Counted from the stretch's first letter, positions 1-9,009 are shown. The stretch is DNA of 64,000 nt from Paraglaciecola marina (GCF_004360155.1 NZ_SAIS01000019.1:27011-91010); one strand, 5' to 3'. Notes: generated by a model from the sequence alone, not told the origin. Made by a program: numbers and translations.

Positions 1-79
1 GCCCCAGTTCAGAGCCAGCCAAACTAATATTGTGTGTAGCCGCAATGCGCACAAATAGCCTGAGATGCTCTATATTCAT
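1..79 (-). CDS. LysR-family transcriptional regulator, N-terminal fragment (runs off window)
   Basis: Reading the minus strand from the ATG at 77-79 gives 26 residues, MNIEHLRLFVRIAATHNISL and on, before the window ends. This is the start of a LysR winged-helix domain, whose first helix typically reads 'M-x-x-x-x-L-x-x-F-v-x-v-a-e-x-x-S'. It diverges from the quinone oxidoreductase-like gene 120 bp away, the usual arrangement for a LysR regulator and its target. The effector domain is outside the window, so the ligand cannot be guessed. Confidence 0.7.
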   Translation of the reverse strand, partial: MNIEHLRLFVRIAATHNISLAGSELG

Positions 80-199
80 CAACCACCCATTATCAACAAA
101 ATCTATATAGTCATTCAATAAAGATAGCAATTATCAAATATTATAACAATAACTATACTGGCTTCACTTAAACGAACTCCACTAAGTAGGACGTAAAAA

Positions 200-1186
200 A
201 TGAAAGCAATGATAGTTAAAGAATTTGGTAATAGTGATGTATTCGAATTAGCCGACGTAGCAAAGCCAGCGGTAAAAGCAGGCCACGTACTGGTGAATAT
301 TAAAGCAACAAGTGTTAACACAGTTGATACCATGATCAGACAAATGGGACCTGATTTACCTTTATCGCCACCAGCCCCTGCTATTTTGGGTATGGACTTT
401 GCCGGTGTAGTAGAAGCTGTAGGTGAAGGCGTAAGCGATTACAAAATTGGTGATGAGGTATATGGCTGCGCTGGCGGACTAGCAGACTTACCAGGCACAT
501 TAGCCGAATATATAGTAGCCGACACTAATTTAATTGCTTTAAAGCCTAAAAACTTAACTATGGAGCAAAGTGCTGCCATCCCCTTAGTAGGCATAACCGC
601 CTATGAAGGCTTGCAGCGCGCTGGTATTAGTCAAGGCCAAAAAGTGTTAGTTCACGGTGGCTCTGGTGGCGTAGGTCATATTGCCATTCAGCTTGCTAAT
701 TATTTTGGCGCTCAAACCTTTTCAACGGGTGGCGGAGACAATCAGTTAGCACTAATCGAGCAACTAGGAGCTACGGCTATAAACTACAAAACAGAATCAG
801 TTAGTGATTACGTTAACCAGCACACACAAGGCGCAGGGTTTGATTTGGTATTTGACTCTGTAGGCGGGCTCAACATGACAAATTCATTTCAAGCTGCCAA
901 GCTAAATGGTCATGTAGCCTCTACTGTGTCTATGGTAAGTCTAGATTTATCAACGGCTCACTTTAAAGGGCTTTCTCTTCATGTAGTGTTTATGCTTATT
1001 CCAATGTTGCACAACCAAGGTCGTCAGCAGCACCACAATATTCTGAAGGCCCTAGCTGACATTGCAGAAGCTGGAAAGCTCACCCCAGTATTAGACGAGC
1101 AAAGCTTTTCCTTAGCGCAAGTAGCAGATGCACATGCTCGTTTAGAGAGCGGAAAAGGTTTGGGTAAAGTTGTGGTTTCTATCTAA
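200..1186 (+). CDS. MDR-family NADPH:quinone oxidoreductase / zinc-type alcohol dehydrogenase-like protein
   Basis: This 328-residue protein has the length and order of medium-chain dehydrogenase/reductases. A GroES-like N-terminal part (about 28-110) contains GMDFAGVVEAVGEGV at 64-78. The Rossmann nucleotide motif GGSGGVG lies at about 153-159. The usual zinc ligands of alcohol dehydrogenases are not visible, which fits the zinc-free quinone oxidoreductase branch (reduction of quinones or enones with NAD(P)H in the cytoplasm). The start is supported by AGTAGGA about 8 bases upstream. The gene is followed by an LLM oxidoreductase and an SDR in the same direction and diverges from a LysR gene, so it is probably LysR-controlled redox or xenobiotic metabolism. 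The substrate is unknown. Confidence 0.88.
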   Translation: MKAMIVKEFGNSDVFELADVAKPAVKAGHVLVNIKATSVNTVDTMIRQMGPDLPLSPPAPAILGMDFAGVVEAVGEGVSDYKIGDEVYGCAGGLADLPGTLAEYIVADTNLIALKPKNLTMEQSAAIPLVGITAYEGLQRAGISQGQKVLVHGGSGGVGHIAIQLANYFGAQTFSTGGGDNQLALIEQLGATAINYKTESVSDYVNQHTQGAGFDLVFDSVGGLNMTNSFQAAKLNGHVASTVSMVSLDLSTAHFKGLSLHVVFMLIPMLHNQGRQQHHNILKALADIAEAGKLTPVLDEQSFSLAQVADAHARLESGKGLGKVVVSI

Positions 1187-1237
1187 TACCAAATCTAACA
1201 AGGGGCAAGTTATGCCCCTTGCTTACAAAGCGAAAAC

Positions 1238-2147
1238 ATGAGTATGTCATTTCAATCAATTAACGCCGGATACAACGCAACCTTTAATGAGAACAAACTC
1301 TCGTTAGGGTTAGTTGTGCCACTAGAGAATTACGCCCATAGTTCAGTGCCTACCATGCATCAGCAAATTGAACGTATTCAGTTGGCTGAAAAGCTAGGGT
1401 TTGCTGCAGTATGGCTACGAGACGTGCCTTTCAATGTCCCGTCTTTTGGTGACGCAGGGCAAGTGTATGACCCTTTTGTATATTTAGGTGTCTTGTCTGC
1501 TATGACCTCAAAGATAGCGTTAGGGGTAGCCAGTATGGTGCTGCCACTGCGTCATCCAGCTCATGTTGCTAAATCGGCAGCAAGTGTTGACCAATTATCC
1601 AATGGGCGGCTTATCCTTGGCATTGCATCAGGTGACAGGCCAGATGAATATCCCGCTATGAACATCCCCTTTGATGACAGAGGCAGTCGCTTTAGAGATA
1701 GTTATGAGTACATTCGCAAGAGCTGGAAAAACGCCTCTCAGTTTACCAACCAGTACGGTGAACTAGGAAATGACTTAGATATTTTACCTAAACCCGTAAA
1801 TAGCCGTTTTCCCATGTTAATTACTGGCAGTAGCCAGCAAAATGAGACTTGGTTAACCCAAAATGGAGATGGCTTTATCACCTATCCCAGAACACTGCAT
1901 ACTCAAGAACAAATAATTAATCGTTGGCGCCAAGTAAGCAGTAAATTTGGGCAAGTCAATAAACCCGTGATGCAACCTTTGTATATAGATATTCAAGATG
2001 ATGACAATGCCCCTATGGAGCCTATTCACCTTGGCTTTAGAAACCATAGGCGTTAACCATGTGGCATTAAATTTACGCTTTAACCAAATGCCGATAGACA
2101 AAACCCTGCAACGAATTGCAGACCAACTTTTGCCACTTTTTAAGTAA
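1238..2147 (+). pseudogene. Luciferase-like (LLM class) flavin monooxygenase, disrupted near the 3' end
   Basis: The first 272 codons (1238-2056) encode an F420/FMN luciferase-like fold of the BA3436-type LLM oxidoreductase family: LGLVVPLENY near the N-terminus, then VWLRDVPF, GVASMVLPLRHPAHVAKSAA and GRLILGIASGDRP. Reading stops after HLGFRNHRR. The family's normal C-terminus is present directly downstream in another frame: from 2037 it reads LETIGVNHVALNLRFNQMP and continues to a TAA at 2145-2147. The connecting helix (about a dozen residues between LGFR and LE in relatives as I remember them) is missing. This is best explained by an out-of-frame deletion rather than a single-base error. 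The truncated product may be inactive. It lies between a quinone oxidoreductase-like gene and an SDR. Confidence 0.72.
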
Positions 2148-2160
2148 GGAACGAATCAAG

Positions 2161-2970
2161 ATGAAAAAAATACTGATCACTGGCGCAACTGACGGAATTG
2201 GACTAGAAACAGCAAAACTCCTTGCCTCAAAAGGTCACCATTTACTCATGCATGGCCGTAACACCAGCAAGCTGCAAGCCGCTGTTGAACAAATAGAGCA
2301 ACAATCACCAAACGCCTTAATAGATATCTACCTTGCTGACTTATCTAACTTTAATGACATAACACAATTAACCCATACCATTAAGCAAGAACATAGCTGC
2401 CTTGATGTCATCATCAATAACGCTGGGGTATTAAAAACGCCACAAACTATTACCAAAGATGGCTTAGATTTACGCTTTATGGTTAATAGCTTTGCGCCGG
2501 CAATCATCACCCATTCTTTATTGCCCCTATTAAGTAATGAAGGAAGAGTCGTGAATCTTTCATCGGCAGCCCAAGCCCCTGTTCATACACAGGCTATGAG
2601 AGGTGAAGTGGCAATGAAAGACGATTTTCAAGCCTACGCCCAAAGTAAGCTTGCTCTTACTATTTGGTCTAAGCAGCTTCAAGCAAAGCTCAAACCTAAG
2701 CAAGTTTCTGTCGCAGTAAACCCTGGCTCACTTTTAGCGTCAAAAATGGTAAAAGAAGGCTTTGGAATGGCCGGTAACGATTTGAGTATAGGCTCAGAAA
2801 TTTTAGTTAAAGCAGCGCTATCGGAAGAGTTTGCAGATGCCGCAGGCAAATATTTTGACAACGATGCTAAACAATTTGCCTTGCCTCACACGTTTGCAAG
2901 TAATCAAGATAATTGTGAGGCGGTTATAGCTACAATGAATTCGGTGATAGAAAAACACACTAGTAACTAA
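2161..2970 (+). CDS. Short-chain dehydrogenase/reductase (SDR)
   Basis: The product is 269 residues from the ATG at 2161, chosen because TAAGGA lies about 12 bases upstream and because MKKILITGATDGIG is a canonical SDR N-terminus. An upstream in-frame ATG at 2116 would overlap the end of the LLM reading frame. Motifs: cofactor-binding TGATDGIG (7-14), NNAG (86-89), catalytic Ser near 134-135 and YAQSK with Tyr159 and Lys163. This is a classical SDR, an NAD(P)H-dependent oxidoreductase. The long loop around 140-158 resembles retinol dehydrogenase/WWOX-like SDRs. Its immediate position after the broken LLM gene suggests one transcript. The substrate is unknown. Confidence 0.87.
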   Translation: MKKILITGATDGIGLETAKLLASKGHHLLMHGRNTSKLQAAVEQIEQQSPNALIDIYLADLSNFNDITQLTHTIKQEHSCLDVIINNAGVLKTPQTITKDGLDLRFMVNSFAPAIITHSLLPLLSNEGRVVNLSSAAQAPVHTQAMRGEVAMKDDFQAYAQSKLALTIWSKQLQAKLKPKQVSVAVNPGSLLASKMVKEGFGMAGNDLSIGSEILVKAALSEEFADAAGKYFDNDAKQFALPHTFASNQDNCEAVIATMNSVIEKHTSN

Positions 2971-2978
2971 CTTGCTAG

Positions 2979-3863
2979 TTAGCTCTCCATTGTTTTTTTA
3001 ATCCAATCGATAAACACTCTAACTCGTAGGGATTGCTCACTTGGACTTTGGGAGACAATAAACAACTGCTTAGTTGGCGCTATTGTGTGGTCCCACAAAC
3101 CTATCAAGCGCCCTTGGCGAATATAGTGGGCCACCTCTAATTTATCTGCCAGTGCAATACCAAAACCAGACAAAGCAGCATTGATAGCTTGATGGGCATT
3201 GACCAACTGAAACCGCCGAGTACTTTTAGGGATCTCGATATTGACGCTACTGAACCAATTTTTCCAAAGGTTAGATTGGTCCACAATCAAGGTGAAATCC
3301 AATAAGTCTTGGGGAGCTTTAATATGTTTATTGTTCTCTAACAATTGTGGCCTGCATATCGGAAACAGTTGCTCCTGATACAAAAGCTCAGTGTGCTTAG
3401 CTGTCTTGCTTGGTTTACCGTAACAAATAGCCACATCAATACTACTGTCTAAATCTACCGCACCTGGCTCTATCATTTTTAAACTTGTGGCAACTTCTGG
3501 GTACTGTAATTGAAACTCACCAACGGCATCTAAAAGCCAAGTAGATACCTGCGACTCGGTACTGGCCCAAACCAGTGGCCCTTTGAGCTCTTCGGGAGCG
3601 ATATTTAACGCCCCTTGAATTATGGTGTCTAAGCCTTCCGTTGTGGCATGCAGCAAGCTTTGTCCTGCTGATGTTAACGCAAGTTTATTATGCCTGCGGT
3701 CAAACAATTGCACCCCAAACTTATCTTCTAATAATCGAATTTGCCGACTGACAGCTGCATGGGTTACACCTAGCTCTTGGGCGGCAGCTCGCATATGCAA
3801 ATGCCTACCACACACTTCAAAGGCTCTAAGGGCATTTAGGGGTAAATCTCGCCTTGTGATCAC
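2979..3863 (-). CDS. LysR-family transcriptional regulator, GcvA-like
   Basis: A 294-residue protein from a GTG start at 3861-3863, chosen because AGAGG sits five bases upstream. The open frame continues 29 codons further upstream but those residues are hydrophobic and unlike the family. The N-terminus DLPLNALRAFEVCGRHLHMR followed by AAQELGVTHAAVSRQIRLLE is the winged-helix domain of the GcvA/AmpR-type LysR group. The rest is a periplasmic-binding-like effector domain. It is divergent from the class III aminotransferase at 3977, with a 113-bp shared control region that contains an inverted repeat, so control of that gene is likely. It ends eight bases from the convergent SDR. Confidence 0.88.
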   Translation of the reverse strand: MITRRDLPLNALRAFEVCGRHLHMRAAAQELGVTHAAVSRQIRLLEDKFGVQLFDRRHNKLALTSAGQSLLHATTEGLDTIIQGALNIAPEELKGPLVWASTESQVSTWLLDAVGEFQLQYPEVATSLKMIEPGAVDLDSSIDVAICYGKPSKTAKHTELLYQEQLFPICRPQLLENNKHIKAPQDLLDFTLIVDQSNLWKNWFSSVNIEIPKSTRRFQLVNAHQAINAALSGFGIALADKLEVAHYIRQGRLIGLWDHTIAPTKQLFIVSQSPSEQSLRVRVFIDWIKKTMES

Positions 3864-3886
3864 GGCAACCTCTTGGTTAGTTTTAA

Positions 3887-3921
3887 TTACCAATAGGGTA
3901 ACAATATATAGATTGTGGTAA
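3887..3921. promoter_or_regulatory. Inverted repeat in the LysR/aminotransferase divergent region
   Basis: TTACCA at 3887-3892 is mirrored by TGGTAA at 3916-3921, and the flanks extend the symmetry imperfectly (TTACCAAT against ATTGTGGTAA). It lies between two divergent starts, as LysR-type binding sites usually do. Function is inferred only from position and symmetry. Confidence 0.35.
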
Positions 3922-3976
3922 CTAAAACAAACAAATAATATGGTACACACCTGTTAAAAACCTAATTGGAGTGCCT

Positions 3977-5326
3977 ATGTCTGCCATGATTTACCCCACA
4001 TCAAACTTTGCCGATCAACAAAAACTCTGTTTTGAACGAGCCGAAGGTGTCTATATTTTTGATTCAGATGATAAAAAATATTTAGAAGGCATGTCGGGAC
4101 TTTGGTGCACAGCATTAGGTTACGGTAACCAAGAATTAATTGATGCTATCTCAGAGCAATTACAAACCCTTTCATTTAGCCATTTATTTGGGGGTAAAAG
4201 CCACACTCCAGCTGAAGAGCTAGCCAGTAAAATTGCCGCTATGGTGCCAATTACTGATGCCCATGTATTTTTTGGTAATTCAGGCAGCGACGCCAACGAT
4301 ACCCATTACAAGATGCTACGTTATTACTTTAACGCCATTGGCAAACCTGAAAAACGCAAAATCATTACCCGTCAGCGGGCTTACCATGGTGTTACTGTTG
4401 CCTCAGGCTCACTAACCAGCTTGCCAGTGAATCTTGCTCATTTTGATGCACCTTTAGATGCCTTACATATTTTACGTACAGATGCCCCACACTATTATTC
4501 TGGGCATCAAGTGGGTGAGTCTGAAACACAGTTTGTTGACCGAATTTTAGGAAACCTTGAAAGGCAAATACTCCAAGAAGGTGCTGATACAATTGCAGCC
4601 ATGATAATAGAGCCTATCACTGGCGCCAGTGGCGTGATTGTGCCACCAGAAGGTTACTACCAAAAACTACAAGCTCTACTGCGTAAACACGACATCTTGA
4701 TTTGGGCAGATGAAGTCATCACAGGGTTTGGCCGTACAGGTAATGATTTTGGGTGTACCACTATGGGGATCAAGCCTGATCTTATGACATTTGCGAAGCA
4801 ACTTTCTTCGGCCTATTACCCTATAAGTGCCTCGGTTATCCCAGGTTTTATGTACGATGCCATGATCGAACAAACCAATGCCAGCGGAGTATTTGGTCAC
4901 GGCTATACCTACTCTGGTCACCCAGTGGCATGCGCTGCAGCGTTAAAAACCTTAGAGATTTTTGAGAGAGACAATATCTTTGAAAAAGCTGCAAAAGCCG
5001 GTGACTACTTACATCAAAAACTCGCAACATTAGAGGCCCACCCTTTGATAGGTGAAATTCGAGGCGCAGGGTTATTAGCTGCAATTGAGCTAGTGGCAAA
5101 TAAAGAGCAAGAAATACACTTTAAAGATGCAAAAGTTGGTGCGTTTGCTCAAAAGTCTTGTGAAAACCATGGGCTAATTGTGCGCGCGGTTGCAGGTAAC
5201 TCAATAGCACTATGCCCACCTTTGATTATCAGCAATGAGCAAATAGACGAGATAATAGAAAAACTTACAAAAGCACTGGATGACACCCTTGTTTTTGCTC
5301 AGCAGCAAAAACTCCTGTTACCTTAG
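3977..5326 (+). CDS. Class III (omega) PLP-dependent aminotransferase
   Basis: A 449-residue protein. Start ATG at 3977 is supported by TTGGAG five bases upstream; the GTG at 3971 lies inside that ribosome binding site. Class III features in order: GLWCTALGYGN substrate-entry region, GNSGSDANDTHYKMLRYYF (PLP phosphate-binding region), YHGVTVASGSLT, IIEPITGASGV, ADEVITGFGRTG with the PLP-ring aspartate, and FAKQLSSAY with the Schiff-base Lys at about 274. The family transfers amino groups between omega-amino acids or diamines (beta-alanine, putrescine, GABA, taurine) and pyruvate or 2-oxoglutarate; which one cannot be read from sequence. The divergent GcvA-like LysR gene is its probable regulator. 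Confidence 0.9.
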   Translation: MSAMIYPTSNFADQQKLCFERAEGVYIFDSDDKKYLEGMSGLWCTALGYGNQELIDAISEQLQTLSFSHLFGGKSHTPAEELASKIAAMVPITDAHVFFGNSGSDANDTHYKMLRYYFNAIGKPEKRKIITRQRAYHGVTVASGSLTSLPVNLAHFDAPLDALHILRTDAPHYYSGHQVGESETQFVDRILGNLERQILQEGADTIAAMIIEPITGASGVIVPPEGYYQKLQALLRKHDILIWADEVITGFGRTGNDFGCTTMGIKPDLMTFAKQLSSAYYPISASVIPGFMYDAMIEQTNASGVFGHGYTYSGHPVACAAALKTLEIFERDNIFEKAAKAGDYLHQKLATLEAHPLIGEIRGAGLLAAIELVANKEQEIHFKDAKVGAFAQKSCENHGLIVRAVAGNSIALCPPLIISNEQIDEIIEKLTKALDDTLVFAQQQKLLLP

Positions 5327-5359
5327 CCTCACAACCTATACAGATAGACTAAACACAAG

Positions 5360-5389
5360 AGCCGCCTATTGATACTCATTAAGGCGGCT
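5360..5389 (+). terminator. Rho-independent terminator after the aminotransferase gene
   Basis: An 8-bp stem, AGCCGCCT (5360-5367) against AGGCGGCT (5382-5389), has a 14-base loop and is followed by TTATTA. It separates the aminotransferase from the next operon. Confidence 0.75.
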
Positions 5390-5472
5390 TTATTACATAA
5401 GCATTCAGCTATTTTACTGTGGTTATACCCTAAAGTGAAACTACACCTAATAACTCATTGCAAGGCATTGAT

Positions 5473-5512
5473 GTTATAATATAACATATGCATAATTTTG
5501 TTATAACATAAC
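5473..5512 (+). promoter_or_regulatory. Palindromic operator-like sites and -10 element ahead of the ABC/TonB operon
   Basis: GTTATAATATAAC at 5473-5485 is a perfect palindrome around a central A. A second palindrome, GTTATAAC, lies at 5500-5507. A perfect TATAAT -10 hexamer sits inside the first one (5475-5480), so a protein bound there would block the promoter. The start codon of the operon follows at 5526. I see no obvious dedicated regulator gene beside it; the binding protein is unknown. Confidence 0.5.
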
Positions 5513-5525
5513 AATGGAGCCTAGA

Positions 5526-6263
5526 GTGGTAACCACAGATTTATCCAATGCATTAATCAAAGCAGATTCTTTATGCGTCAGCATTAAAAACAAGTCCATT
5601 TTAAAAAACCTTAGTTTTCATGTAGATACAGGTGAAATATATGCATTGCTTGGAGGAAATGGCGCTGGTAAATCAACCACCTTAAAAACCTTACTGGGCT
5701 TTAATACTCCAAGTAGCGGCTCAGTAACAATAGAAGGTAAAGAGGTTAATCAAGCGCTCAATTTTGTTAGAGGTAAAACCGCTTATTTACCAGAGTCAGC
5801 TACTTTATATTCACACCTTACAGCCCGTGAAAATGTTAATTACTTTTTATCATTAGCTGACATAAAAAAGACAGATGATGAAATTAACCAAGCATTCGAC
5901 CGAGTTGCTCTCCAAGCAGATGCTCGTGATCGCCATATGCAAACCTACTCTAAAGGTATGCGCCAAAAAACGGCCATAGCCTTAGCCATACTTCGCGAGG
6001 CTCCAATATTTCTATTGGATGAACCCACCTCAGGCTTAGATCCAGTAGCGATAGACGAGTTTAACCAGTTGGTACGAGAACTTGCCTCCACTGGCGCCAC
6101 TATTTTAATGGTCACCCATGATGTATATGGAGCCTGTCAAGTAGCCAACCGAATAGGATTATTACGAGATGGTGAGCTTGTGGGTGAGTTTGCAGCAGCA
6201 GAAAACAGCCGAATCGACACCGAACAAGTTCATGCTGCCTTTGCACAAAGAGGCACAGCGTGA
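5526..6263 (+). CDS. ABC transporter ATP-binding protein (ABC-2 type exporter family)
   Basis: A CcmA/NosF-like ATPase of 245 residues. I choose GTG at 5526 because GGAG (5516-5519) lies six bases upstream, whereas the in-frame ATG at 5514 has no ribosome binding site and overlaps that GGAG. Walker A is GGNGAGKST, the signature is YSKGMRQK, Walker B is IFLLDEPTSGLD and the switch histidine is in MVTHD. It overlaps the following permease by four bases (GTGA), so translation is coupled. It should energise the two membrane proteins encoded next. Palindromes at the promoter suggest repressor control. Confidence 0.88.
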   Translation: MVTTDLSNALIKADSLCVSIKNKSILKNLSFHVDTGEIYALLGGNGAGKSTTLKTLLGFNTPSSGSVTIEGKEVNQALNFVRGKTAYLPESATLYSHLTARENVNYFLSLADIKKTDDEINQAFDRVALQADARDRHMQTYSKGMRQKTAIALAILREAPIFLLDEPTSGLDPVAIDEFNQLVRELASTGATILMVTHDVYGACQVANRIGLLRDGELVGEFAAAENSRIDTEQVHAAFAQRGTA

Positions 6264-7708
6264 GTCAAAATAACCTATCGAAAATCATCATAGTCGCCAA
6301 AGACGAATGGCGTTACTGGTTGCGTTCTAAATTAGCTATATCGGTAATGGCAATCGGTTTATTATTAACCCTGTCATCTGTAATTGTCACCTCTATCAAT
6401 ATGATGGAGCTAAGCCATGCTAGACATGAACTGCAAGAAGACGCCGAAGAAACCTTTGTTGAACAACCCGACAGACATCCCCACAGAATGGTTCATTATG
6501 GGCATTATGCCTTTAGAACACCTGCACCTTTAAGCATACTCGACCCTGGCATTGATGCTTACACAGGTAATTCAATTTTTCTTGAAGGTCATCGCCAAAA
6601 CAGCGCAATGTTTGCTGATCAAAAACAAGGGACCGCATTAACCCAATTAGGTAGCTTAACCCCAGCGTTTATCGTACAAACCCTAGCACCACTATTATTG
6701 ATTCTGATTGGTTATAGTTCGGTGAGTCGTGAGCGCGAGTCCCAAACCCTTACTTATTTGCTATCTCAAGGTACCTCTGGCAATACCTTGATTTTAGGCA
6801 AAGGATTAGCACTACTATCCGTTATTGGCCTGATTTTAGCGCCTCTAGCTGTGGCAGCCTTAATTAGTCTACATGATGGCGAAAGCATCACAGCAGTATT
6901 AGCATTTATATTGGGCTATGGCCTGTATTTAAGTGTTTGGGCTTTACTGGTTTTATTATTTTCTAGTGCCTTATCTAAAAATAGTGAAAGCTTCACTGCA
7001 TTAGCGTTTGTATGGATATTACTCTGTGTAGTAATGCCAAGAGTGGCAAGTACTACAGCGGCAACGTCTGTGCCTGCTGCAGGCAAACTCGAAACCGACT
7101 TTGCAGTTATAGCTGAGTTACGAAAACTTGGTGACGGTCACAATGCCGCAGATCCTGCCTTTGACAAATTAAAAGCCGAGCTATTAGAAAAATACAATGT
7201 GGACTCAATTGACCAGCTACCTGTCAATTATCGAGGCATTATCGCTAGTGCGGCAGAAGCCGAGCTAACCCATGTTTTAAACGAGTTCGCAGAACAACGT
7301 ATGCAAACCGAGTTGTCACAAATTCATGTATCTAGGCAGTTTGGCTGGTTATCACCTATGGTCGCTATCCGCTCTTTATCAATGCTTGTAGTGGGCACAA
7401 GTATAGAAACCCATCACAGATTTTTACGTGAAGCCGAAGCCTTAAGGTTCGAGTTTGTTCAGGCTTTAAATAAAGTACATGTAGAAAAGCTCAGCTACCA
7501 AGACGACATGAATCGTAATAAGGATGCAGCCGCCACCCAAAAAGCCCGTGTAAGTGCTGAGAACTGGCAAGTCTTAGAAGACTTCAACTTTGAAGTAGAT
7601 AAAGCCAAGCAGCGTATGCAAAGAAGTTTAGCTGCGTTTTTACAATTATTACTGTGGATAGTTCTGCTTGTGGTAGCCATCAGAACAATTGGGAAGCGTT
7701 TGATATGA
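6260..7708 (+). CDS. ABC-2 type permease, DUF3526-like, first subunit
   Basis: This 482-residue membrane protein starts with GTG inside the stop of the ATPase gene. A first transmembrane helix (about 24-47) is followed by a long extracytoplasmic segment containing HPHRMVHYGHYAF. Helices cluster near 135-260, with ABC-2 features such as YSSVSRERESQTLTYLLSQG. A second extracytoplasmic region (about 265-440) and a last helix near the C-terminus follow. The layout and the match between its loop and that of the next gene point to the NosY-related DUF3526 permeases. It overlaps the second permease gene by four bases (ATGA). The transported compound is unknown. Confidence 0.82.
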   Translation: MSQNNLSKIIIVAKDEWRYWLRSKLAISVMAIGLLLTLSSVIVTSINMMELSHARHELQEDAEETFVEQPDRHPHRMVHYGHYAFRTPAPLSILDPGIDAYTGNSIFLEGHRQNSAMFADQKQGTALTQLGSLTPAFIVQTLAPLLLILIGYSSVSRERESQTLTYLLSQGTSGNTLILGKGLALLSVIGLILAPLAVAALISLHDGESITAVLAFILGYGLYLSVWALLVLLFSSALSKNSESFTALAFVWILLCVVMPRVASTTAATSVPAAGKLETDFAVIAELRKLGDGHNAADPAFDKLKAELLEKYNVDSIDQLPVNYRGIIASAAEAELTHVLNEFAEQRMQTELSQIHVSRQFGWLSPMVAIRSLSMLVVGTSIETHHRFLREAEALRFEFVQALNKVHVEKLSYQDDMNRNKDAAATQKARVSAENWQVLEDFNFEVDKAKQRMQRSLAAFLQLLLWIVLLVVAIRTIGKRLI

Positions 7709-9009
7709 ATTATTTTTTTCAACAACTCAATCGAGAATGGCGTTTTATGTTGCGCCAGAAATACATACTAATTTTGCTAACTTGCACATTTCTAATTTCT
7801 AGTTTCTCGGTACTCAGTGGCTTGAATGAAATTAGTCAGCAGCAGCAAACCCTAGAACGTTTAAAAGCTGCCGATACGGTAGACCGCGAAGCGGCTCAAA
7901 AAAAGCATCATGATCCTGGCTCAATTGCCTACTACAGTTTTCACCTCACCTCTTCTGCGCCTTCAAACTTAGCCTTTGCCGCTTTAGGAGAGCGCGATAT
8001 TTACCCCTGGAAACACCGTATCAAAATGTTAGCCCTAGAAGGCCAAATTTACGAAAGCGATACTCAAAATGCCGAGCTTGCTCAAGCAGGTAAAATCGAC
8101 TTTGTGTTTGTGCTAAGTGCACTTTCACCTTTGCTGATTATCCTGTTGTTTCATGATTTATATGCTAGTGAGCGTACTAGCGGCAGACACGATTTATTAG
8201 TCACCACAGCCAAATCTTCATGGGCACTATGGGGAGCCCGTGGAGCTATTCGTTTCATCTCACTTTTATTGTGCCTAATGGTGCCATTTTACTTTGGAGC
8301 TTGGCTTAGCGGCACTAACCTATCCAATGTTGTGATGGTGTCTTTCTGGAGTGTTATCTACTTGATTTTTTGGACAATTCTCAGTGTTTATTGGGGCAAA
8401 AATGCCAGCAGTGCACCAAGAGTTGCATCAGGTCTTATAGGGATATGGGTGTTGTTTGCTTTTATTATTCCTATTTTAGGGGACTTAACTATCAATAAGC
8501 TTGTTCATTCACCTGAAGGTGGTGACATAGTCTTAACTCAGCGTGAAGCCGTAAATGATGCTTGGGATATCCCCAAAGAAACCACTATGGATGCCTTCAT
8601 CGCAAGCTACCCCGAATGGAAAGATCACGTCGCCATGGAAAGCGAATTTGAATGGAAATGGTATTACGCTTTTCAACAAGTAGGAGACCAAACCGCTGCA
8701 CCTTTATCACAAGCATACCGAGATGCAGCTCATAAAAAATATCAGCTAGCCGGGATTGCATCATTGCTTTCGCCTCCTTTGTTATTACAAAGAGTGTTAA
8801 CCCGTCTTGCTAATACAGATGCAGTGGCAGCCTTTCAATACGAACAGCAAATAAGAGACTTTCATGAACGTCTTAGACTGTTTTATTACCCGTTTTTATT
8901 TACCCAACAAAAACTCGGTGAAACCCAGTTAGCTACTATGCCTAGTTTTGAAAAACTCACTCAAATACAAAAGGCTGAACTCAATAGCAATATTGACACA
9001 AGCCAGTAA
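7705..9009 (+). CDS. ABC-2 type permease, DUF3526-like, second subunit
   Basis: A 434-residue membrane protein, start ATG at 7705 in the overlap ATGA with the previous gene; the longer in-frame opening from 7654 lies inside that gene and is rejected. A helix at about 17-38 is followed by an extracytoplasmic part with YYSFHLTSSAPSNLAFAALG, PWKHRIKMLALEGQIYESD and then IDFVFVLSALSPLLIILLFHDL, the pattern I associate with DUF3526. Four to five helices follow, and a soluble segment lies at about 280-400. With its paralogue it probably forms the heterodimeric membrane part of the ABC complex. It ends 35 bases before the TonB receptor gene, with no terminator between. Confidence 0.83.
   Translation: MNYFFQQLNREWRFMLRQKYILILLTCTFLISSFSVLSGLNEISQQQQTLERLKAADTVDREAAQKKHHDPGSIAYYSFHLTSSAPSNLAFAALGERDIYPWKHRIKMLALEGQIYESDTQNAELAQAGKIDFVFVLSALSPLLIILLFHDLYASERTSGRHDLLVTTAKSSWALWGARGAIRFISLLLCLMVPFYFGAWLSGTNLSNVVMVSFWSVIYLIFWTILSVYWGKNASSAPRVASGLIGIWVLFAFIIPILGDLTINKLVHSPEGGDIVLTQREAVNDAWDIPKETTMDAFIASYPEWKDHVAMESEFEWKWYYAFQQVGDQTAAPLSQAYRDAAHKKYQLAGIASLLSPPLLLQRVLTRLANTDAVAAFQYEQQIRDFHERLRLFYYPFLFTQQKLGETQLATMPSFEKLTQIQKAELNSNIDTSQ

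Noticed and set aside
115..333. 72-codon minus-strand open frame overlapping the quinone oxidoreductase start
   Set aside because: It is antisense to a well-supported gene and to the divergent promoter region, without a ribosome binding site.
5514..5525. ATG at 5514 as start of the ABC ATPase
   Set aside because: It overlaps the GGAG that serves the GTG at 5526 and has no ribosome binding site of its own.
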